Notes: generated from the letters alone by a model not told the origin. DNA of 64,000 nt from Tomocerus qinae (GCA_020055645.1 CM034548.1:9052001-9116000); one strand, 5' to 3'. Positions 43,916-58,000 are shown, counted from the first letter of the stretch. Made by a program: numbers and translations.

Positions 43916-46634
43916 ATTTTCCACAGTATGAATAGGTAACATCATAATGGTAGAAAATATAGGATGGAATAATTGTATAACAGTGCCTAATAGTAGTTCG
44001 GTATGTCTCACATTGCCTCACCATTATTGCTGATTATCTACTGGACAAGAATTTGTATCCAAAATGATAGAAAATAACTATTATCATTTAAAACTTTGGA
44101 TACCGGGTATCTGTATATAGGGACAATTATATAGTAAATAGTAGTTTATGATTTTCTTTCCCATGGCTCCTGATTCTAAGTCCTATAGTCATTAGATAAA
44201 TACAGAAGAAGGCATACCAATAATTTTATTTTACCGTTGATCATTGATTTATTTACAGAAAACCATCGGTCAATATTATTAGTATGCTATTCTGGCGAAT
44301 TTGCATGAAGTTTCATACCGGCGAGGTATAAATTTGACATGAAAAGGAAAACAAATAATAATGAATAAACATGAAAATAAGTTATTGAATTTAAAATAAA
44401 GAGAATTTTGGTTATTTATGCAAAAATTCTGAGGTTTCGTGGGTGGGAGACTTGTTTTCGTCCTGAGCGTGGCCCTACGCATGGCAATAATGGTGCAAGA
44501 TGTAGAGGGCAAATTGGTATATTAGGTAACACTACCATTAACTCATTGTCAGCAACCGGCCTGACCACCTTCTTAAAATAAACTACTTTGAAATGGCAAG
44601 ATAGCAAGAATGGCGTAGGCTTGGGTGTTGTTGAGCTCTGCTAGTTGGCCAATGGTACCAATAATCTACAGAGTAAATATATATAACAAAAATCTAAAAG
44701 GTTAGATATTTGACACACACGATTCACTTATCCCATAATGATTTTGTAGTTCACGCCGTATCCTCGACTTTTAAAAATGAAGCATACTATATGGATAGAG
44801 TCATCTCTTCTTTCACGCTCACAAAGGTGAGACAATCGGTAACCTTATGCATCTGATCGTTATTATCTATCTAAGCAGGTAAAGTTCATACATATCTACA
44901 TATAACCGTCACGACTATACGAGTAACCTACAACGATCGGATGGAAAACATTGCAGGATGAAATAAAGATCTTTATTTGTTATACAAAATGTAGCAAGAG
45001 TTATTTAAATATTATCGTCAATATGATTTTTATACTCATAAATGACGCACATAGATCAATTTATATGATATTAGTCTATAGGGGTAACTTAATAGATAAC
45101 CAAGTTTACAATGCGATTACCATAGCTGTGGTAAAAGATATTACGCAAGAACATTACATTGTTGTTACCCTACGATTTTGTGATCCTAAAAATTAATATG
45201 TATGTTTTATGTTAATGCAGAATCTTTGCGAAAAACTTTCAGTTAATCAAACATTCATGTATTTGGATATTTTAAATTGTATGTAGTAGGGGCCTCTTAA
45301 CAGCGCGTACCACAAAGGTAGAAGGGTAGGAATAGAGATAGCGATCTAATTCTTGAAGAATTTAGGTCCAAGAGTGTACATCTCTATTATAAATACGTCT
45401 CTTCACCATACACAATCAGCAATATGCGTTATGTGTGAGTGACGTGTTTCATTATTATACATAAAATTTCAGATACGACAGGTGACACGAAAAATGTTCT
45501 GGTACATTTAATAGTCTATTCCTTATCACTTTACAGTTACAGATTTAGACTGTTTCTTGCGTTGCCCTTTTGGAGTACATTTTTATGTACATTGTCAGTG
45601 CATAATGTTTAATGATGCAGAAGTGTTTATTATAGTATATGAAATTGTCAAATTGCCATAGATAGAAGAATCAATTGATGATTGAAATAAATATATGTTA
45701 AAAGTCTTGGACTGCCTCGACTTTGGGCCACAACGAAAATAACTCATACAAATGAAATTATTTTCTAAAAACATAAAATCCAGAAATGTCAAGTTTTTAG
45801 GCTGCTTTTCCGAAATGAAACTTATAAATCAGTTAAGTTTAAGGTTTTCTAATTTAGGTGTTTCATAAATTTCATTAGTTCTCTCGAGCATCATTTTAAT
45901 AGTATCTATAATTATGAATAAACCTTTACCTATAAATAGTAATTTATGCAAGGTGTGATTTAGACGAAGTGCTGTTATGTTCTTAAGGCTTTTTGAAAAT
46001 CATAAAACCGCATTTTGCATAGGACAATTTCAAAAATACAAACAGTGGGCAATTAGAAGAAACTGCCGAGCTATTCAACGTGTGTATGGATTTCAATTTT
46101 TATAATATGTGTATATGTATATAGTGTAGAGTCGGTCCAAGAGTCCAAGTCCATGTGCATTCATCGAGTTAAGGCTGGCTCTACGGGTTTTCACCTTTTA
46201 CTAAATACTGCCCACTCTCGCGCCGTAGAGCAACATAAAACATGAACTCCCCATAATTTCATGTTATAGTAGGTAGTGTATTGTATAATACCTACTCTGT
46301 TTTGTTCCGTGTCACAAAATGAATCAATTTTTATACCACATAATATTGAACATTTAAAACCACTTTGTTACAAAAACATTATGTTCATTATTTTATTACG
46401 TACACATTATGCTAAGCATATTGTAACATTTTGAGTATTATAACTGGCAAGCGCAATCACAAATGAGCCGCAAAACTTTTCATTTCAGGTTTTCCTATTT
46501 GCTGTGGGTAATAGAGTGACATCCTACTCAATGGTATCAATCCTCTCATCTAATATCTGAAAATCGTGATTTGACCTTTTGGGGTCACTTTTGGGGATTT
46601 TGTAAAGATACCAAAAAGAAAGAGAAGAAAAATA

Positions 46635-46824
46635 TCTAGTGAACCTAGAGCTTACTTTTCTCAATTACACCATTAGTAACGACTACCGATGTAATGTATC
46701 TGTCTCACAGGCTCTTTTGCATGTATTAACTTTTGCAGAAAATGACTCAACTTTTTATTTTCAAAAATCAAAAAATACTATTTTACTTCCATTCAAAAAA
46801 ATTCTAAGGACTAGGTTCACTAGA
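46635..46824. mobile_element. 190-bp MITE candidate with terminal inverted repeats and TA flanks
   Basis: The ends TCTAGTGAACCTAG (46635-46648) and CTAGGTTCACTAGA (46811-46824) are perfect reverse complements over 14 bp, and each is flanked by TA, extending the match to 16 bp. The interior is AT-rich and non-coding; the open frame crossing it simply spans the element. Size, TIRs and the TA duplication are what non-autonomous Tc1/mariner-type elements show. Confidence 0.7.
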
Positions 46825-47891
46825 TAATAAGTCGAAGAATCTTCAATTTCAAATTTGGGTTCGTACACCTTGTGGTAATGGAGGTAGGAGGATTTTGCGA
46901 AACGTAATGGAAACCCGTAAAACCAACCTTAAGGAGTGTATATTTTGCTATTTTTATGCCGCCGCCTGCTCTTATGTTGCGGTTGTGTTGCTGTAGTATC
47001 TTCTGTAGTGTAGTCTGTATCATCATAAAAGTACAGGCTTGGTCATGGCCATAATCATAACATTACTACTGCTTTAGGCCTACTTTTGCCGTGCTATATA
47101 TTACACGGATATGCAGAGTGCTTTAGTCATCTATACATGTTTGTAAAAGCCATACTTATACTCGGCCATATTATTATATACAGGCCTGCCTGGCTGGACG
47201 TTATACTTACTCTTATGCATATGCGATAATAAATTTGTGCATATATGCTGCATAGTCTGCAAAGTCTGCATAGTGTGTAAGGTACTCTGCAAATATCTTA
47301 TGAGCCTTCTAAGGGAGAGGGGAAATACAGCGTGGCAGTGGCAGCTGACTAAATGAGAAAGCATGAGCCATGAGCGCCAGAACAAGACCTCGCAGTGAGT
47401 TACTTACAACAGCTCTTTCTTAGCTTCGGACCGACTTAGTACATCCGATCGACTATTTTTGATAATAAGATCTTGTTGTAGAATATGTAAGTTGGTAGGT
47501 TTCTGAATATTTATTTTACCTTACTCTTTATTTACTCCACTAAAACATATTAAATGTGAATCAGACTAAACTTAATATAAAACAAAATTATTCCTATATA
47601 AATCAATATCATATTGTAGCTTATATATATTAAGCGTTTAGAAGATCGTGTGTAAGGAAAATATTGTTTATTTTTACCCTAGAATCTGTAGCTGGTGTCA
47701 TGTTTCAAAAACTCTATTAATGGTATGAATGACGTCAATAGCCATATTACAAGGAAAGGAATAGACTAACTAAGACTCATATAAAATGAGAAAGGCTCTA
47801 TATAAGGTTTAGGCTCTGCTCGCTAAAAACTTAGTATTTTAAGAATCGAAACTTTCTTGTCCAGGATCTCATCCTGGATTATATCCGGGAT

Positions 47892-47963
47892 GGCATCCAT
47901 GATCGCATCCGGGTTGGCATCTAGGATCGCATTCGGCATGGCATCCGGAATTGCATCCGAGAA
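47892..47963. repeat. 24-bp minisatellite (three units, each two related 12-mers)
   Basis: Three diverged 24-bp units each begin GGCATC and contain a second related half (GATCGCATCCGG-like). Partly matching copies extend back to about 47865. On the minus strand the array is open and reads as a tetrapeptide repeat of the DAIP/DAIM type. No surrounding gene was recognised. Confidence 0.7.
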
Positions 47964-48308
47964 CGTTTTTGAAATCACATTCATTTCATCTCTATCGATG
48001 ACATTCCCTAAAGAGTAAAGAAATCCTAGAAAAATGCGATTTTATTTGGTCTAGTCAGCGAAAATTTGCTAAAATTAATTGGCGCTTAATGATAAAGTTT
48101 TAACTATTTTTAATCTCTTTTTTAAAAGTATTATTAAATGGCCTAATAGTCGAGCCTCTCTCTCTGGATATTCTCCTGGCTATTGTCCTGTTTTTGGCCT
48201 AAATGACATTTGCTGCAAATTAAAGGTTAAGTTTCTAAAAATAATAACTTTCAGCCAGACTCCAGGTCCAGACGACCCCATTTATTATACTATTTTTGGT
48301 AAATGTGT

Positions 48309-48331
48309 GGGTGCACCCACCCGGGTGGGTG
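48309..48331. repeat. Overlapping GC-rich palindromes
   Basis: A perfect 18-bp palindrome CACCCACCCGGGTGGGTG (48314-48331) overlaps a second one, GGGTGCACCC (48309-48318). A related CACCCACCCAGC block follows within about 60 bp. This is striking in DNA of roughly one-third GC; the function is unknown. Confidence 0.7.
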
Positions 48332-49184
48332 AAGAATAGCTTACTTTCGTCTAGAAGCAACCTACTACGCCCACACCCACCCAGCTAGGTAAAGGTAGAA
48401 GAATGCGCATCAAAAAGTAAAATTTAGCCTCATTCTCTTTGCGTTGCTGTTAAGGGAGGGAGGTTGAAAAAACGTGGTCTACATTTGGTGTGTATCATCC
48501 CTACTTGTGTTAGTGTAAGTAAACTGTTCTGTGTGTAAACCGTAGTAGTCATAGTCATGTAGTGTGCTGTACAGTAATTCATAATTACGAAAATTATGAT
48601 GATTGTGATTGTTTGACTGTTAATAATATCATTATCTTCAAGAAATACACTTGTCTAGAAAAGCAGAAATAGTATCTGAAGGTATTGGTGGATGGTTTGG
48701 TGTATGGTAGATCTTCTGCCTTCTAGTACACCTGCAACGACTGGCTAATGTTTATGTGAACACAGTCCAGCCAATATACACAGTCAGTGAATAGTGCAGT
48801 GGTTGATTGGAATCTTTCAGCGAATGGTAATTTCTAATTCTTTTTTATTATTTAAACAAATTTTTTGAAATTACCACTGATGGCAACTCTTTGTCAATTA
48901 GATTAACGTGCAACGCACTATTTTGTGGTTTTTCAAATCCGACTTTTTATCCATCATTTTGGATCTTTATCATGTGATTGCAGAACACAAGTAAATATAC
49001 CATTTTGTATTTGTTGAACATCCCTTTGCTGCATTGAAAAACTTTAAATTTTTGCTGAGCAATTGACTCTTTTCATTTTGTGATGATCATCAACTGCCAT
49101 TAATTTATTCCATTAGTTTCCGTTTCATATAATTTGCAATTTTGACCTTAAAAATATCTTGTAACTATTTAACTGTGATTTGGT

Positions 49185-49877
49185 AATAGACCTTATTCAT
49201 ATTAGCATCAGCGCCACTGCTGTTAGGTATAACGAGAACGGCGAAGGTTACTCAAACGGGTAAATGAATGAATAGTAACCGTTCGCACACCGGTGGTATA
49301 CCGCCACACCACGTGACACACCCAAACAAATACATACAATACAGATTCATTCTAAGTGAAGTTGAAATAGAAGAAACCGTATAGCTAAGCCTTCTTTTTG
49401 TTGGGTTTTTTATAAAGTATACTTGGAAATAATTTATAGTAATTAATAATAATAATAATTGCCTAATAGGCTTATTCATGTATTAAATTTTGAAATGTAA
49501 TTTTGCAAAAACTAGCAATTCGTTTCAAATCCTTGAAAACCTGAAAATTTTATTAAAAACGAAGCAGAGCCGTATTACAATTTTATTATTCATTTTATTA
49601 TTTCTGCAACTCATTTTAATTAATGTCTTAGAATTTCCAAGTATACTTTATAAAAAACCCAAAAAAAGGAGGCTTAGCTATACGGTTTCTTCTATTTCAA
49701 CATCACTTAGAATGAATCTGTATTGTATGTATTTGTTTGGGTGTGTCACGTGGTGTGGCGGTATACCACCGGTGTGCGAACGGTTACTATTCATTCATTT
49801 ACCCGTTTGAGTAACCTTCGCCGTTCTCGTTATACCTAACAGCAGTGGCGCTGATGCTAATATGAATAAGGTCTATT
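49185..49877. mobile_element. Large foldback element with about 246-bp inverted arms
   Basis: Left arm 49185-49430 and right arm 49633-49877 are reverse complements with only about four differences (one substitution in GTGAAGTTG versus GTGATGTTG and a few in the poly-T stretch). The spacer is about 200 bp. The outer ends read AATAGACCTTATTCATATTAG. The same short open frame (ending LFIHLPV) appears on each arm purely because they are copies. I could not define a clean target-site duplication. The near-identity of the arms suggests recent insertion or arm homogenisation. A long-TIR/foldback DNA element is the best guess. Confidence 0.75.
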
Positions 49878-52050
49878 GGAATTTAGATTTCAAACCGAAA
49901 ACAATTATGATTATAGCAAAATTGTTAAGAATTTTTAAAGTTTTTATATATATAAGTATTTATAAACATTAATTTATCAAAATTCCACAACTGACAAAGA
50001 AAGTATAATCAATTAATAAAATTTTGTATTCTTCACAACATTAAAAAACCCAATTTCCCGTCATATATCACCATACGCACATCCAGTAACGTCAAAAAGC
50101 AAGGATATGGTTATATTTTGCATTTAATGTATAGTGTTACTTATTTGGATCAGACCGGGGTACAGACTTTTAGAAACTAATTCGATAAAATTAAATTTAT
50201 TTTTGTTTATTATTTTAATAGACGAAACCAACTGCTATATTGAATCGCTAAACCTAATTGATATTTAATTTTACCATTCTAGGTTCATCTTCAACCGCTA
50301 CCTAAACTAACATAGTAGACAATTTCAACACCTGTGCTATTGTTTGAAATTATTGTGCTGCTTGATGTGCTGAACGGTTAGAAAGGTCAAGGTGACTCGA
50401 AAGTGAGAATTGGATGTTAAAGATACATCGATGATGCAGTTTCAGATTGTACCACAATAAATTTTTGAAATATTGTATTTGTTGGTGGGTATAAAGGAAT
50501 CCGAAAACTCTTTAGTGTTATTCAACGAAGCAAAACGTCCCATCGAATTATGTCCCAATGAACATACGATTAAGATTTTAGTGTATTGTGAGAGTGAGTG
50601 GTCCTGTGGTAATTGTAGTGTGTATTGAATATTTGAATATTTATGGCAATGAAAATCCACGCTACCATTTCATCATAAACTATAAAATTTTGCAGAGAAA
50701 ATTGTCGTGTGACGAAGAGGATAACTTTACTTTGCTTTTGCATGTCTATTGGATATAATACAATAATCAATATTATATTATGAAGTCGTCGATGGGTAAA
50801 TGAATCAATACATTTAATATAACATAACTAAATATTTAAACACTTCCATTATCGGCGAACCAGCATGAAGCATGAGACATGGGACAATTATTTTATTTTT
50901 ATGAAGTTGCTATGTAGTCACCCAGAAATTACATATTCAGTGCTTAATTTTTTGCGTTATTACTTAATTTCTTTTGAGGAATATGACTGTTGAAAATATG
51001 ATTGTGCGAAAAAAGCATTTTTATGAAAGTTTTTTTAATGTTTCATTCGACTCAAAAAAGACTTCTACCTGAGGCTAAATTTTTAAGGTTTTAATTTGCA
51101 AGTCGGACATGATTTCTAATTCTCATCATTTTAAATTCTTAAATGGTCATGTACATGAATATTCATTGTATTTTATACAGAATAAGTTATTTTCTACTTC
51201 TGTTAGTTATAAAAAAGTAGATCATGCATATCGTTACACTAATTTGTATTTATTAATATAAATATTTCAAATTGCAAAAACCAGCTGATAATTTTTAATT
51301 GCCTCTTGATTAAATGTTACTGCGTCCAATTCTATGCAAGACATTTCAGGAATACGCATTGTCAATTGATACTATTCTTACAGCTAGAATGTCTTCCCAA
51401 ATTAATCCTGCAGTGGCACTGATAAAACTGTAATTGTTAATAAATGTAAATTAATAAAAGTTTTTTGTTTCTAACAGATCATTAGTGACTGTTTATGACA
51501 ATACTACAAAACTGAGTGTCGGATCTCATCCGTACTACGTACCTCTCCAACAATATTGACCTTCCTTGAATTTGTAAGGTAATTATAGGTAATTATGAAA
51601 TTATTAATTTTGGTTTTATAGTTAATTAAGTATCATTTTAACGGTAACGTATATAGTCTACAGTCAGTCTACTGTACTTAAAAGTGAACCAAAAGCCTCG
51701 AAATAAATACTTCCAGAATACAGACACAAGGCTAAAATTATATTCAGATTTCAAAAATAAGAGTTTTGAAAGAAATTATAAAATAGAAAAGTGCATTGTA
51801 CCATGCGTAATGTAATTCTTAGTAGTCATATGATTTATGATTATTTTATTAATATATTTCACTGATGCCTACTTCAATCGTGTTTGTTTATTTTCTACTC
51901 AGACACTCCGATTAAATTGGGGAAACGGAAACCAAACAGTCCAAAGCACATTTGAGTCTTCATCTGTTTGCTGCCGACTGATTTTGATAAGGGTCTGACA
52001 AGTTTGCCTTCGTGTTTGAAAACTACAAGTTGAGTCGGTTTGCTGTAGAA

Positions 52051-55000
52051 ATGGCCGGTAAGTCATTAACCAAATTAACAGTTTGCACTTTTAAACCTAC
52101 GCAATGCGTTGCTATTATTTATTTATTTAAAATTTAATAATATTACGTTACACACTTCTATAACTAACAATAAATGCTATTGGAAGGCATTTCTATATAC
52201 TTAAGCATGATTAACCATGGACAGAGGTAAAATAGTTGTATATAAAATTAATATAATGCGTATAACTTTGTTTTCAATTTAAAAAGATAAGTGAGGTCTT
52301 TTAAATATTATGTTTCATTTGAGTTTTGCAAAAGAGTACATACTAGCAAAAATGTACTTATGGTTTTGCTTTTGCCAGAGCGGAGCTTGGAAAGAAGCTT
52401 TTTTTAAATTTAAAAATTGACAGTAAATTTTTTTCATAATGGTTGATAGTTTCTCTACCAATTACGGACAATGAATTACAAATGTAAAGTACAATGCGCG
52501 CATGAAACAATGTACATTTTTTCCTTAATTTTATATATCTTTTCTGAACCTTATTAGGAATGAACAATTGCAGCACAGTTATTTTATTTTAGGAACATTT
52601 TTATAATACGTAACGCGTAGCACCCTTTTATTTACTTTCGAGACTGACAATTTTGATGTTGTTAGCATGTTGCCACCCTGAATTAGTCAAGCATGTACCT
52701 AGATTCACAAAGTATGCCCAATAATATAGCAATCTATATCTATATTCTATATACTTTCATGCATATAAGGAGGCCAAACTTCGAACTAATTTTTAAAACC
52801 GATTTAAAATAAATACAATAACTTCATAGTAGTGAAACATATTAGTGTTTAATCTGTATCCCCTCAGAAGCTTAGATGTAGTGTGATTATCGGGATTCTA
52901 TGTAACTTACAACTTAATACTAAACAGTTTTTTTTGTTTCCATTTGTTTCTTAATTTTTATTCATAAATATTTAAGTACCTTTAATTAGGGAGAATATTA
53001 ATGTAATTTGTGGTATATTTAAGTTTGCAACGTTTTCCCAGTTTAACTTTGTAATGTTATTGAAATGGGAAGTCTTAACTCCAAATTAGGTCAGTTTAGA
53101 GCAAAATACGTTTAAATGCGTATGAACAGTAGCGAATTCAATTTTGGAAGCAGTTTTGGATATTTTGGGAGATTAAGGCGTATAATAGTTGAATTAACTT
53201 AAATCAAAATTGATTTATTTAAGAGAGAGGGCTTTTCGTTTTCCACTGTAATTGTGCGTTGTGTAATACAATAGTACCATAATCTGGACATGTGCCAGAC
53301 GGATGTCAGTTGAAACAGGTATTGTGACACCTTCGTCAGGATTTTTTTCTAGTTCTGATATTTATTATGAAGAGAAAATTAATCTGTAATAGGATTTAGT
53401 GTATCCCGAATGAATGACGGCTAGTCGATCTCATCTGTTCTTCACCTGTCGGGTTTTTAATGGGTAAAAATATTTGCAAGATCTCCCTTTCAGAGTTTAA
53501 AATAGAACTTTCTCCCAGACTACGATTTTTGTTCATGTAGACTATTTCAGGACTGGGTGGTGAAAGTCAGATCTGGGAGGGCAGTCAAAATCCTGAGAGG
53601 CGATAGTCCTAATCTGAGCAGAAGAGATGGCAAATAATTCCCATTCAAAACTTGGTGAATAAGTCCAGGCTCGTTTGAATAGGTAATTAATGAATTTTTT
53701 GTACCCCCAAAGTTTGTTTTGATGAATAACATTTTAAAGATTGACGTCCAGGTTATCTTGAATTTTATTCTTTCAAATTGGGTTACATAAGAGAAACTCA
53801 TTAATTAAAAATAAATATGCTTCTTTAGAGTTTTTCAATTTGTTTTGTTTGTTGTCTGTCTATATGGACTAAAATGATTAAGAATGAATGCCTTGTCTCA
53901 ATAATACGACTTATGATCAATCGGTCTGGATTTATGTAAAAATTAAATTGAGCAGTGCAAGTTCATTTTCAGTATAGCTCGATTCAATTGACAAAAGTAA
54001 ACTACTGATTCAAAACTATTTGCATTATGCGAAAATGTAAACCTAGAGTTTATAATAACAAAAAACTACAAGTCCTATTTTTGCTAAAAAGACCTTGTAA
54101 ACTTAACCTTCAAGAGGATCAAGGGTCGAGGGGTTGAATTGAATCGAGCTGTAAGATTATTACATTTTTAGCTTACAGTGGGGTACATTATATCCTTAAC
54201 CATTAACATTACAATGCTTTGTGCTTGTTTTTTTTAAATATAATTTTCTATTTTTAGTATTTTTTTACCAGTTTTGCCCATCCACGACTCATCTCATTTT
54301 ACCTATGGATATTTAGCAGTAGCACAGTCTAGGTACTGTATAATAACGTAAATGTACTACAGTGGTTATATATTTAGGTCTGTTGCGTAGTGTGTACTGA
54401 GCACAATGCAATTGACAGGATACTGTGCAGAGTGTACATTATTGTACACATTACACACCTCCTATTTCACATTCACATCGTTTCTAGTGCTGTACACAAT
54501 ACACACAGGTTAACTTAGTGTAACAATCTTGCCGTACTACCACTACTACTACTGGAAGTCTTATACCTTATCTTCGAAGACGTTTTCATTACACCACTGC
54601 AGTTAGCCAGGAACTATTCACACAATAATGCTAGGATCTTGCTGCGATGAGTGTAGAAGTGTTTCTTCTTGTATCCCAATTTTTAGAACAACATAGAGAG
54701 CTTATATACCCCATTTTTGGGGTACTATACCTTTCTAAGTTATTCTGAAGAATGGGCAGTATTCAGAAACACGCCAGTTGTTTGTAGAGCTAATTCCCAA
54801 CAAGTCTACATTTTTGCCTCCATTCTATTCCATGCCCGCCGTAGGAATGAAAGAGTTCGTTGGAGCACAGCCTGTGGTGATTTGGTGAAACTATTTTGTT
54901 GGCGACTGAATTAACCCACCAAAGTTCAAATCCTTGTCAAATAGCATTTGTACCGTAAAAATAGGCAGTGGAAATAACTGAGCGAGTAGAATGTGATTGG

Positions 55001-58000
55001 CGTATTGTACTTCACAGTGTATTTTGAGTTTATTGTGATCAAATCTCTGTTCATTTCAATCAACGAATCATTAACCGAATCGACAGTTTTCCCCCTATTT
55101 CAGTCAAAAAAACAATTGAAACAAATCTAAAATAGGAGGTGCAAATTTCAGGTGATCACCTAAAAATGCTGTTAGTCAACAACGATGGGTCCAGTTCTGA
55201 GACGTCTTCACAGGAATACGAATTTTGTAAGGAATATACCGTAATTAAAAATAGCCCAGTGCAAGGAGCAAACCAATCATTTGTCATCCGTTGCTTTTAT
55301 TTTTTATTATTCCTTGACTTGTAGACAGTAGATGATCTAGATAGCTGCAATGCAAATGCAATCTTGCAATACCATTGTTTGTAGTTAAAGAGTGCTAGCG
55401 CTCTTTTCTCACAGTAGAATGTAGTTATTTGTATGCTGTTTTATATAGCACTTAGTAAATCAGTCTAATTTTCTGTAGATTTTATTGTTTTCTTTTAAAT
55501 TATTGTCAACATTAATTTTCATTTGTTTATCCTGTATATTGTTTTCGAAATTAACACGACTGACGATATATTTAAAGATAAATAATGAAGGATAATCCTT
55601 CGTTGGCGTAAGCACTTATTGCCAGGTAAATAAATGAGTTGTATCAGGGAAAAGAGATTGTTGGTAGGAAAACTTGTTGAGTTGTTGTCGAGACATTCGT
55701 GTATAAGAAGCATGCAATGTGTAGTTGCTAATAAGAATCTGATACTTAATCTGAAATAGATATCATTGTGAGTCTGGCTTGTCTTTTGGGCTCTTTTCTT
55801 GTCCTTGGCACTATCAACTCTCTTTAAGGAACCTATAATATATTTAAATGGGAACTCTGCCTGAATTATCGGGGATTTTAATTCTTCATGTTAATGGATA
55901 AGCTTGAATTGGTTTGTCTTGCATTGCGGCTTTTTCTTTTGGGATAATCAACATGTGGTTGTGGGACTGCCAATATACACTTTCAATCGTTACACCTGGA
56001 AGATGCCATGTCTTTCTTCTTTAACGCAGGCAACGGAGAGATCCAGTGGTGTTTCTCACAGGTCAAAGGAGCTCTGGATGACGACGTCACAGAAGGTAAC
56101 TACCACACTAGATCTTTATTAAATCCCCTTATTCATTTAATCGGTAACAAACAGACATAAATGTGTGTTAGAATACAAAATATAGAAATAGAAAATCGTC
56201 TATTTCATCCCCAGTTAAACCAAACAAATTTCAATTATCATGGGTAGGTGCAAGTTCAGCTAAGAAGTCTTGGGTTACTGAAAATTACTACTATAGCTTA
56301 ATTTGTAACTGTTGTAGTCGATTGTTAGTCGTGGCGACTTGATTCATCGGTCCTGTGCGATAAACATTCGTCGGGAGCAATTTACAAAAATACCACGGTT
56401 AAAAAGGGTTAAGTGGGTAAGATTGCCAATTTACACTCTCAAATATATGTGCAAAAACACCAGTTTGATGGTAAAAAGGCCTTAAAAGTGGTAATTTTAG
56501 TACACTGATTGGTAGTCGGTAGCTTCTGATCTAAAATTTCGTTGCGCATAATTGCGTTAAGTATAATATAGCTGGAAAACGGCATAAGTTGTAGACAAGA
56601 AACGAATGTAGAGCAAAGTGTATGAAAACATCTCGGAAACTCACGGATATTAAAATGTGTTACTAAATTAAACGGGAAAACGGAGGGTGACTCCCTGACC
56701 AATTTATAATAAATATAACCGAATTAATTTTGCTTTTAGAAAATTGTTAGTGTTTACATATCAACATGTTAAGGCATAATATGATTTAAATTTTGAGCAG
56801 CGGACATCATTTCCTGCGTCGAGTTTAATGATGACGGAGAATTTCTTGCCACTGGAGACAAAGGCGGGCGCGTAGTAATTTTTCAGAGAGATGCTATCGT
56901 AAGTCATTCTAAATACTATGCTAGTAATTTTAGTATAGTAAAAAATCTTTTTACTACATATCCTATACTTAGTCCTATGGTTATTGGTCCTTCAAAACTT
57001 TATACAGTGGTAGATATTTCTGGCATTTAATAAAACTTGAAAGTTAAAGGTTTTATAAAAATTATAATGCCTTTTCAAACTCTTTTTGAATACTTAATAA
57101 ACAAAAATGAATATAAATGCTGCATTTATTACTTGCCAGAGTTGTCATCATGACATTCAACAATTTCAGTGTCTAATAAATATGAAACGTCTTTCTTTTC
57201 AGTCTAAAAACTGCATTCCAAAACGAGGAGAGTACAATGTGTACAGCACATTTCAAAGCCACGAGCCAGAATTTGATTACCTGAAGAGTTTGGAAATTGA
57301 AGAAAAAATTAACAAAATAAGATGGTTGAGGAGAAAAAATCCAGCTCACTTTTTGCTTTCGACAAATGGTACGTAAATGTTGGATTTGACTTAAGATATT
57401 ATTGAGTATTTCTTATACCCAAGGCTGACTTTAGATATGTTTTAAAGCAGTACATCTTAGCTTGTATTCATAACCCTTCTTATTGATTCTCTTCTCTTAT
57501 TTCAACGAAACATGGTAATGGTAAGGCCTTTACAACATTGCATGTTTAACAGAAATATCTAGTGGATAGAAAATGCTTGACTATTTTTGAAGGGAATGAA
57601 ATTTGGAAATGTAATTCCTATTATATCTTGAAGTCAAACAGGGCAGTTAATAAATTGAAATGGAATTGTTTTGAATTTTTGACGAAAATTGATTACTGTC
57701 GACGTTTAACTATAATCGTAAATTGAAATTTAAACAATGGCATCATGGTGTATTATAAATTAGTAGAAAATTTTGATTTTGTAAATTGTATTTGAACTTA
57801 GTTAATTACCGGGTTTTGGTGTAATTCTATTTGTAGACAAAACCATTAAGTTATGGAAAGTAGCTGAAAAAACATGGAAAGTGGATAACTTCAACCTAAA
57901 GGAAGATTGTGGAGCTTTTCGAGATCCTACATCGATTACTACTCTCCAGGTGAATAATTTTTCCACTTGCAGATATAATTACTATGTTGTTAATTCATCT

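Larger units (their letters stand above)
42254..52050. other. Long repeat-rich intergenic spacer between P450 and PP2A-B genes
   Basis: About 9.8 kb upstream of both flanking genes (divergent). I found no supportable gene. It contains a (TAA)n run near 43897, a somewhat GC-richer patch at about 44430-44630 that may be an old transposon relic, a TA-flanked MITE candidate at 46635-46824, a 24-bp tandem repeat at about 47892-47963, a GC-rich palindrome cluster at 48309-48331 and a large inverted repeat at 49185-49877. The part just before 52051 should contain the PP2A-B promoter and 5' UTR. Confidence 0.7.

Noticed and set aside
44279-44640. GC-richer patch with minus-strand open frames
   Set aside because: It could be an old transposon fragment, but I could not match it to any family or find terminal repeats, so it is only mentioned within the spacer.
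46639-46827. Plus-strand open frame of 62 codons
   Set aside because: It is contained in the MITE candidate from one TIR to the other; low-complexity Phe/Lys-rich translation.
48079-48339. Plus-strand open frame of 86 codons
   Set aside because: No homology, and its end runs into the GC-rich palindromes; no splice context.
49252-49810. Two similar open frames on opposite strands, sharing a long C-terminal stretch
   Set aside because: They are the same sequence seen on the two arms of the inverted repeat; no protein family was recognised.
55139-55324. Possible alternative first exon for the PP2A-B gene
   Set aside because: The Ser/Glu-rich leader does not resemble known B55 N-termini and no donor in the right phase was obvious.
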